Position numbers and translations under genes: made by a program | Assembly (NCBI GenBank): GCA_026400835.1 | Contig: JAPLOA010000091.1 | Span: 1-64,000, forward strand | From: Planctomycetales bacterium | GTDB taxonomy: Bacteria; Planctomycetota; Planctomycetia; Planctomycetales; Planctomycetaceae | Length of the DNA: 64,000 nt | Direction of reading: 5' to 3' | Notes under the pieces: generated by a model | The model's input: only the letters and a program-made list of their open reading frames with translations | Told to the model about the DNA's origin: nothing | Databases searched by the model: none | Part shown: one piece after another, positions 60,311 through 64,000 of the stretch | How the letters are laid out: the number at the start of each line of letters is the position of its first letter | How positions within the stretch are numbered: position 1 is the stretch's first letter

Positions 60311-61981
60311 CTATGGATTCCCGCTTCGAGAACGAACGGAAAACTCCAGGCTCGATTCCGCCACCTGCTGGCTGAGGTAATCTCTCAGCATGATTCGCAT
60401 GCGATATTTGCCTTCCAGTGCCGGTAATGTCAATTCAAAGCTCTGAAAATAATCTGTCCGTTCCACATCGCAAAGGTCTTCAATCTGAAGTACCTGAATT
60501 TTCTCCAGCACCTCATCATCACCTTCGCGCATGAATTCGATGCGTGCCGCAAACTCTGATCGATACTTGCCGTCGTCGGTCAGCTCAGATTGAAAATTCT
60601 GAAGTTCGGTATAGACGATTACTCGCTGGCCCGGCTCAAAATTTGAAGTCGGAAACGCGACGACATTACCAAAGCCATCAATACGATCGCACAACATGGA
60701 TCGCTGAATTGTAAGACGTGAAAGGGGCTGAAGTTTCTTGGAGGCGGTCCGTAGATGACGCAGGGACTCCGTCAGTTGCTCTGTGCGATCAGCATCCCCT
60801 GATGTTTCTCGATAGCTGTTCATGGACATCATCAATGATTGCCAGAACTCCTGTTCTTCTTCCGGAAGCGATTCGATAATGCGGACTGACTCGGCCGACT
60901 TTCCTGCGATCATATACAACAGTCGGAGATCCGTCTGTTTCTGACGCCATTCGGCCGCTCGATCTGCTTCGCCGGACATCTTTTGAGGCCATGCCGACAG
61001 TTCAGCTTCCAGTTCCTGAATCGCTGCTTGTATATGCGAGTTTTCAGGAGTGAGCTCCGTCACCGGAGGCTGCTGCGGCAAACCCAAATCGGCCGACTGC
61101 TGACCTGTGTCGGGACTCACCGGGACGAGATTACTCTCTGTATCAGGGGCCGCCGGGTCTTCTCGATCCTTCAATAAACCAAAGGGGTCTGGCCAGCGGC
61201 GAATCTGCCTGCGAAGTTTGTCGGTGTTCTCGTCGATCCGAGGATTATACAAGCCGCGAAGACGGTCCAGCATGGTTGGTTCTGTCGCCACCTCAGGCTG
61301 CTCAATCGCAGTTGATGCTCCGTTCTCCACGGAAACTGAATTCAGTGCATTCGTATTCTCGCTGATCTCGCCCACCGAAGTTGCTGCAGCGGGTTGAGTG
61401 GAGATCATCACACCTGAGTTCGGGATCTCCGAGTCGGTTCTCATCGCTTCCGCAGAATTCAGCAACCCACGGGATCGAGGATCGGGGTGCCATGCCGGAC
61501 CACTGGCGTTCCAGGGCGAAGCAGTCTTCCCCGAAGTTCCGGGCAAGGATGATGAAGAATGGCTGGAAGCAGAGAGTTCTGAATGTCCCGTCGCAGGAAC
61601 TGCTGTCGGTGAAGACTTTTGGTTCAACATCGGCACGGGTCGACCAAGCCTTGCTTTTGGCTGAGCAAAGGCATGCCCTGAGACGGGGCGAATGCGACTT
61701 TGATCGGAGCCAGTTCGAGAGTCATTTTTCGGCGGCGCGGATGGCGCTGCGGAATAGCGATCTTCATTCCGCGACAACTCTTCCCGTAGTGGACTATCCT
61801 GAGATCGAACTGTAGTGACTTCGTGGCTGGCTGAACCACTTCGATCGGCTTTTATGGGGAGGAAGACCTGCGGAGTCACGCAACCACAAAGCAACATCGT
61901 CGCGCAGAGCAGCAATGCACATGCACGCTTTTGAAGCGCGAGAGCGATTTGATGGTTGCGTGATTGATGATCACCCGGCAT
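60311..61981 (-). CDS. Large lipoprotein of unknown function
   Basis: A 556-residue protein with a lipoprotein signal ending LLLCATMLLCGC (Cys at about residue 32). The start is the ATG before PGDHQSRNH, chosen so that the signal fits. Residues 35-180 are Ser/Thr/Pro-rich and probably disordered. Residues about 240-556 form a more ordered region with helices (IQAAIQELEAELSAWPQKMS; GEADRAAEWRQKQTDLRLLY) and a final beta-rich domain (QRVIVYTELQNFQSELTDDG ... LPALEGKYRMRIMLRDYLSQ). No family assigned. Next on the strand is the cytochrome c gene. Confidence 0.7.
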   Translation of the reverse strand: MPGDHQSRNHQIALALQKRACALLLCATMLLCGCVTPQVFLPIKADRSGSASHEVTTVRSQDSPLREELSRNEDRYSAAPSAPPKNDSRTGSDQSRIRPVSGHAFAQPKARLGRPVPMLNQKSSPTAVPATGHSELSASSHSSSSLPGTSGKTASPWNASGPAWHPDPRSRGLLNSAEAMRTDSEIPNSGVMISTQPAAATSVGEISENTNALNSVSVENGASTAIEQPEVATEPTMLDRLRGLYNPRIDENTDKLRRQIRRWPDPFGLLKDREDPAAPDTESNLVPVSPDTGQQSADLGLPQQPPVTELTPENSHIQAAIQELEAELSAWPQKMSGEADRAAEWRQKQTDLRLLYMIAGKSAESVRIIESLPEEEQEFWQSLMMSMNSYRETSGDADRTEQLTESLRHLRTASKKLQPLSRLTIQRSMLCDRIDGFGNVVAFPTSNFEPGQRVIVYTELQNFQSELTDDGKYRSEFAARIEFMREGDDEVLEKIQVLQIEDLCDVERTDYFQSFELTLPALEGKYRMRIMLRDYLSQQVAESSLEFSVRSRSGNP

Positions 61982-62286
61982 CGTGACGGTGAGTCCGAAG
62001 ATGGTGTTTTCAGAGTGACGACAGGACGTGAGACCAAAGAACCGGCCATCCGCGTCCATCTTGAACTGTATTTCTGGTCGCGGAATCAGGACACATCGGA
62101 TTGCAGGACCGGAAGGCTCAAGCCAAAACGTGGCCGACGTGGCGAAGGAGTTCCGGCGAAAACAGCCGCTTACTCGAGCTGCCGTGGAGCTTTAGGAAGT
62201 CTGGGAGCACTTTGGATTTCAGAAAAAACCGCCCACTGCACCCCAAAGTGGATGTTGACATCGACTTTTGGTGCCGATAGGATCAT

Positions 62287-62310
62287 AAACTGGACCACGT
62301 CATCCAGTTT
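62287..62310. promoter_or_regulatory. Inverted repeat upstream of the Tll0287-like gene
   Basis: AAACTGGA and TCCAGTTT, perfect 8-base arms with an 8-base spacer, 72 bases before the ATG at 62382. The position suggests an operator. The remainder of the 400-base divergent gap (61982-62381) shows no gene. Confidence 0.45.
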
Positions 62311-62381
62311 AGTCGCGACGCGAGAATCACACGTTCCTTGTTGCCTCCCTCAGAGTCCTTCCCGCCAATAAAGGAAAAGCC

Positions 62382-62933
62382 ATGGTTAGGCGAGTTTTGA
62401 TGTCTGGTCTGATTCTGGGAGCTTGCGTCGCTCTGCTTTCCACAATCGTTTCCAATCAGGGAACTGCCGAAGAAGCAAAGAAGAAGGCTCCTCCGCAGGA
62501 CGCTGCCGTCGAGCGTGCTCGTCGCGAAGTGCGGATGCTGGATGACATCTATAAGACGGCGGTCGTTCTTGTGACCGAACACTACGTGAAGACTGACTCC
62601 GACCTTGCCGCCGGCAGCGCGTTCAAGGTGCTGTTCGAATCCGTCGCGAAAAAGGGCTGGCACGAAGCGCGACTGGTCGACGCCACCGGGCACCCTTACA
62701 GCGACTTGAATCTTCCGAAAGAAGGTTTCGAAAAGAAGGCGATCGCAGAGTTGCTGGCTGGCAAGCCATCTTACGATCAGGTCATCACCGAAGATGGCAA
62801 ACGTTATCTTCTGGCCGCGACAGCGATCCCGGTTGTGATGGAGAAGTGCATCATGTGCCACGAAAATTATCGCACCGTAGAAAAAGGCAAAGCCGTCGGC
62901 GCGATCAGCTACAAAGTGCCGGTTCAGGAATAG
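62382..62933 (+). CDS. Tll0287-like (DUF3365) exported heme protein
   Basis: A 183-residue protein with a signal peptide (RRVLMSGLILGACVALLSTI), a helical region, then a domain with KAIAELLAGKPSYDQVITED, YLLAATAIPVVM and a single c-type heme motif KCIMCHENYR near residues 158-167. The order matches DUF3365/Tll0287-type heme sensor domains, which in other proteins sense redox state or small ligands. Here it is free-standing and periplasmic. A ribosome site AAGGAAA lies a few bases upstream. Confidence 0.87.
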   Translation: MVRRVLMSGLILGACVALLSTIVSNQGTAEEAKKKAPPQDAAVERARREVRMLDDIYKTAVVLVTEHYVKTDSDLAAGSAFKVLFESVAKKGWHEARLVDATGHPYSDLNLPKEGFEKKAIAELLAGKPSYDQVITEDGKRYLLAATAIPVVMEKCIMCHENYRTVEKGKAVGAISYKVPVQE

Positions 62934-63227
62934 AAGCCGCACAACCTTGACTCGAGGCCAGAGAGTCGCAATCTGAACAGGAGGAAACAGAGAGAGCAGA
63001 GAATCGCAAATCGCATTGAGTTTGCTATGTTCTCGGTTACCTCTGTTTTCTCCTGTAGATCTGTTGATCGCCTCTGCCAATCAAACCGACCTGGCTCCCG
63101 GGACGCAGGCAGCTCGCACTCGTTCTACAACTTCGCGAGCCCTGGCTCGAGCTTGATCTGCACATCAACCGCGTCATCCATCCAATAGCATTGTTGGAAG
63201 TTCGAAGTGGGATTGTATTGTGAACGG
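62934..63227. repeat. Intergenic region with long imperfect palindrome
   Basis: CAGGAGGAAACAGAG at 62978-62992 and CTCTGTTTTCTCCTG at 63041-63055 form an inverted repeat that could make a hairpin with one bulge. The sequence type is a familiar dispersed element. A frame on the minus strand from 63544 has no protein-like pattern and is not called. Confidence 0.5.
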
Positions 63228-63393
63228 AGTCGGCTATAAGTCAATTGGCGAGCTGGACGTTTATGACTCGCCTGAATGACAACGATCGGAAGACTGATTG
63301 AATCGCGACGCAGCCGAAGGCTGACTGCGAGTTGATACGTAAGCCGACGTGATGCAGACCTTGACCCGGTCTGCATTGCGTCGGCTTTTTTTT
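63228..63393 (+). ncRNA. Candidate small RNA ending in a strong terminator
   Basis: A very strong intrinsic terminator is present at 63341-63393: AAGCCGACGTGATGCAGACC and GGTCTGCATTGCGTCGGCTT pair over about 19-20 positions with few mismatches, followed by T-run TTTTTT. It is 400 bases past the nearest plus-strand gene, so it probably ends a separate transcript. Upstream are small hairpins (GGCGAG...CTCGCC about 63243-63268; CAGCC-GAA-GGCTG at 63311-63323). A weak promoter is possible: TTGGAA at 63194, 16 bases, TATTGT at 63216. The 5' end is a guess. Confidence 0.5.
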
Positions 63394-63559
63394 GTTTGCT
63401 TTTTGTGTGGAAGGGGCGTGAAGTCACCCATTCGGTTCGACGCGCCGTCGCAAAAATGGACGAGGAGAAGGCGTCTCCATTGCGGAATGAGAAAATCTCA
63501 AAAGAATTAATTGAAATGTCGCTATATTCCGATATATTTGTCACGGAGGCAATCGAAAC

Positions 63560-63880
63560 ATGGCGACGTCAAAATTGAAACTTACGGAACTGGAAGCTCT
63601 GGGCGAAGCGGCGGAGTGTCTGCGTACGCTGGCTCATCCGCATCGGCTGCGAATGGTTCAGATGCTGCTGCAGGGGGATTTTTCGGTTGGGGAACTTGCA
63701 GAAGCGTGTGGTTTGCCGAGTGCCATGGCGTCGGAACATTTGCGTCTGATGCAGCGGTGCGGATTTCTGACGAGCGAAAAGGATGGGCGACAGGTGTTTT
63801 ACCGAGTCGCTGAGCCTCATCTGAAGCAGATTATGGGCTGCATTGAGCAGCGATTTGGCGTGACAGCCGAAGCGAAATAG
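63560..63880 (+). CDS. ArsR-family transcriptional regulator
   Basis: A 106-residue winged-helix repressor. HTH region: CLRTLAHPHRLRMVQMLLQG, FSVGELAEACGLPSAMASEH, LRLMQRCGFLTSEKDGRQVF. No Cys pair in the DNA-binding helix (ELAEACG has one Cys only), so the classical metal site is incomplete; other ligands or a redox signal are possible. A GGAGG ribosome site lies 10 bases before the ATG. An AT-rich, partly symmetrical stretch (TATATTCCGATATAT, about 63523-63538) just upstream may be its operator. The genes it controls may lie beyond the window. Confidence 0.9.
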   Translation: MATSKLKLTELEALGEAAECLRTLAHPHRLRMVQMLLQGDFSVGELAEACGLPSAMASEHLRLMQRCGFLTSEKDGRQVFYRVAEPHLKQIMGCIEQRFGVTAEAK

Positions 63881-63900
63881 CGTTTTGTAAAACATGAAAC

Positions 63901-63976
63901 TGTAGTTTGGACATTCTTGTCCGACTAATGTGGTGTCTGGCGGATGTGTTTCGACGGGCAGGAATGCCCATGCTAC
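63901..63976. repeat. GTAGGTTGGACATTC repeat, copy C (full)
   Basis: Left arm TGTAGTTTGGACATTCTTGT then CCGAC, right arm TCGACGGGCAGGAATGCCCA then TGCTACA, with about 25 bases between. Same family as 4722-4777. It begins 20 bases after the ArsR stop. Confidence 0.75.
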
Positions 63977-64000
63977 AGGAGCACGATGCTCAGCAAACAG

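Noticed and set aside
63125-63544. 139-codon frame on the minus strand before arsR
   Set aside because: It spans the strong terminator hairpin and the arsR promoter region and shows no domain pattern.

Overview
The window looks like the chromosome of a planctomycete (Planctomycetota, probably class Planctomycetia). The basis is gene style rather than a marker gene. There are many secreted or membrane-anchored proteins without clear family, a Ser/Thr kinase with a C-terminal sensor-like part, a six-fold EF-hand secreted protein, a cytochrome b fused to two c-type heme motifs, a redoxin/heme/copper-monooxygenase fusion, and a high load of short dispersed palindromic repeats. No rRNA, CRISPR array or prophage is visible, and I see no ordinary tRNA gene.

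Layout. 1-6.5 kb: a secreted Gly/Pro-rich protein, glycerol kinase and glycerol-3-phosphate dehydrogenase, an unknown protein, and a lone DUF433 antitoxin-like gene. 6.6-11.2 kb: an apparent RNA-repair/RNA-chaperone locus on the minus strand. It reads from a sigma-54-type promoter through a Ro60/TROVE protein gene and five tandem Y-RNA-like units to an RtcB RNA ligase. 11.3-18.2 kb: a membrane-anchored unknown, then an SbcD/YhaO-like protein with an eroded active site followed by an SbcC/YhaN-like ATPase. 18.4-20.2 kb: leuA behind a complete leucine attenuator with a Leu-rich leader peptide. 20.4-31.5 kb: MFS transporter, amidohydrolase, two pseudogenes (BlaI repressor, glycosyltransferase), ComM, a Tat-exported sugar isomerase-like protein, ArgS and an EF-hand protein. 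31.9-39.5 kb: transglutaminase-like protein, two unknowns and a lipoprotein with a degenerate M14 peptidase domain. 39.7-50 kb: an exopolysaccharide-type cluster (FemAB-like, three glycosyltransferases, a YetA/PcRGLX-like lyase, an AsnB amidotransferase). 50.4-53 kb: a redoxin-cytochrome-monooxygenase gene coupled to tetR behind a perfect palindromic operator. 53.2-60.2 kb: Ser/Thr kinase with a coupled small protein, cmk, and a bc-type complex (cytochrome b-cc, Rieske, small cytochrome c). 60.3-64 kb: lipoprotein, Tll0287-like heme protein, a candidate terminated small RNA, and an ArsR regulator.

The most interesting system is the Ro60-Y RNA-RtcB locus. All five RNA units have the same two-part stem with compensatory base changes, but they differ in how much of a tRNA they imitate. 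Two carry a circularly permuted tRNA body (T-arm, acceptor stem, D-arm), two keep only the T-arm and a GNRA-capped acceptor, and one is a bare stem. A second notable element is a roughly 172-bp MITE-like repeat (four complete copies) with 13-bp terminal inverted repeats and 8-bp target duplications. It tends to insert into a palindromic repeat that it also carries inside itself.
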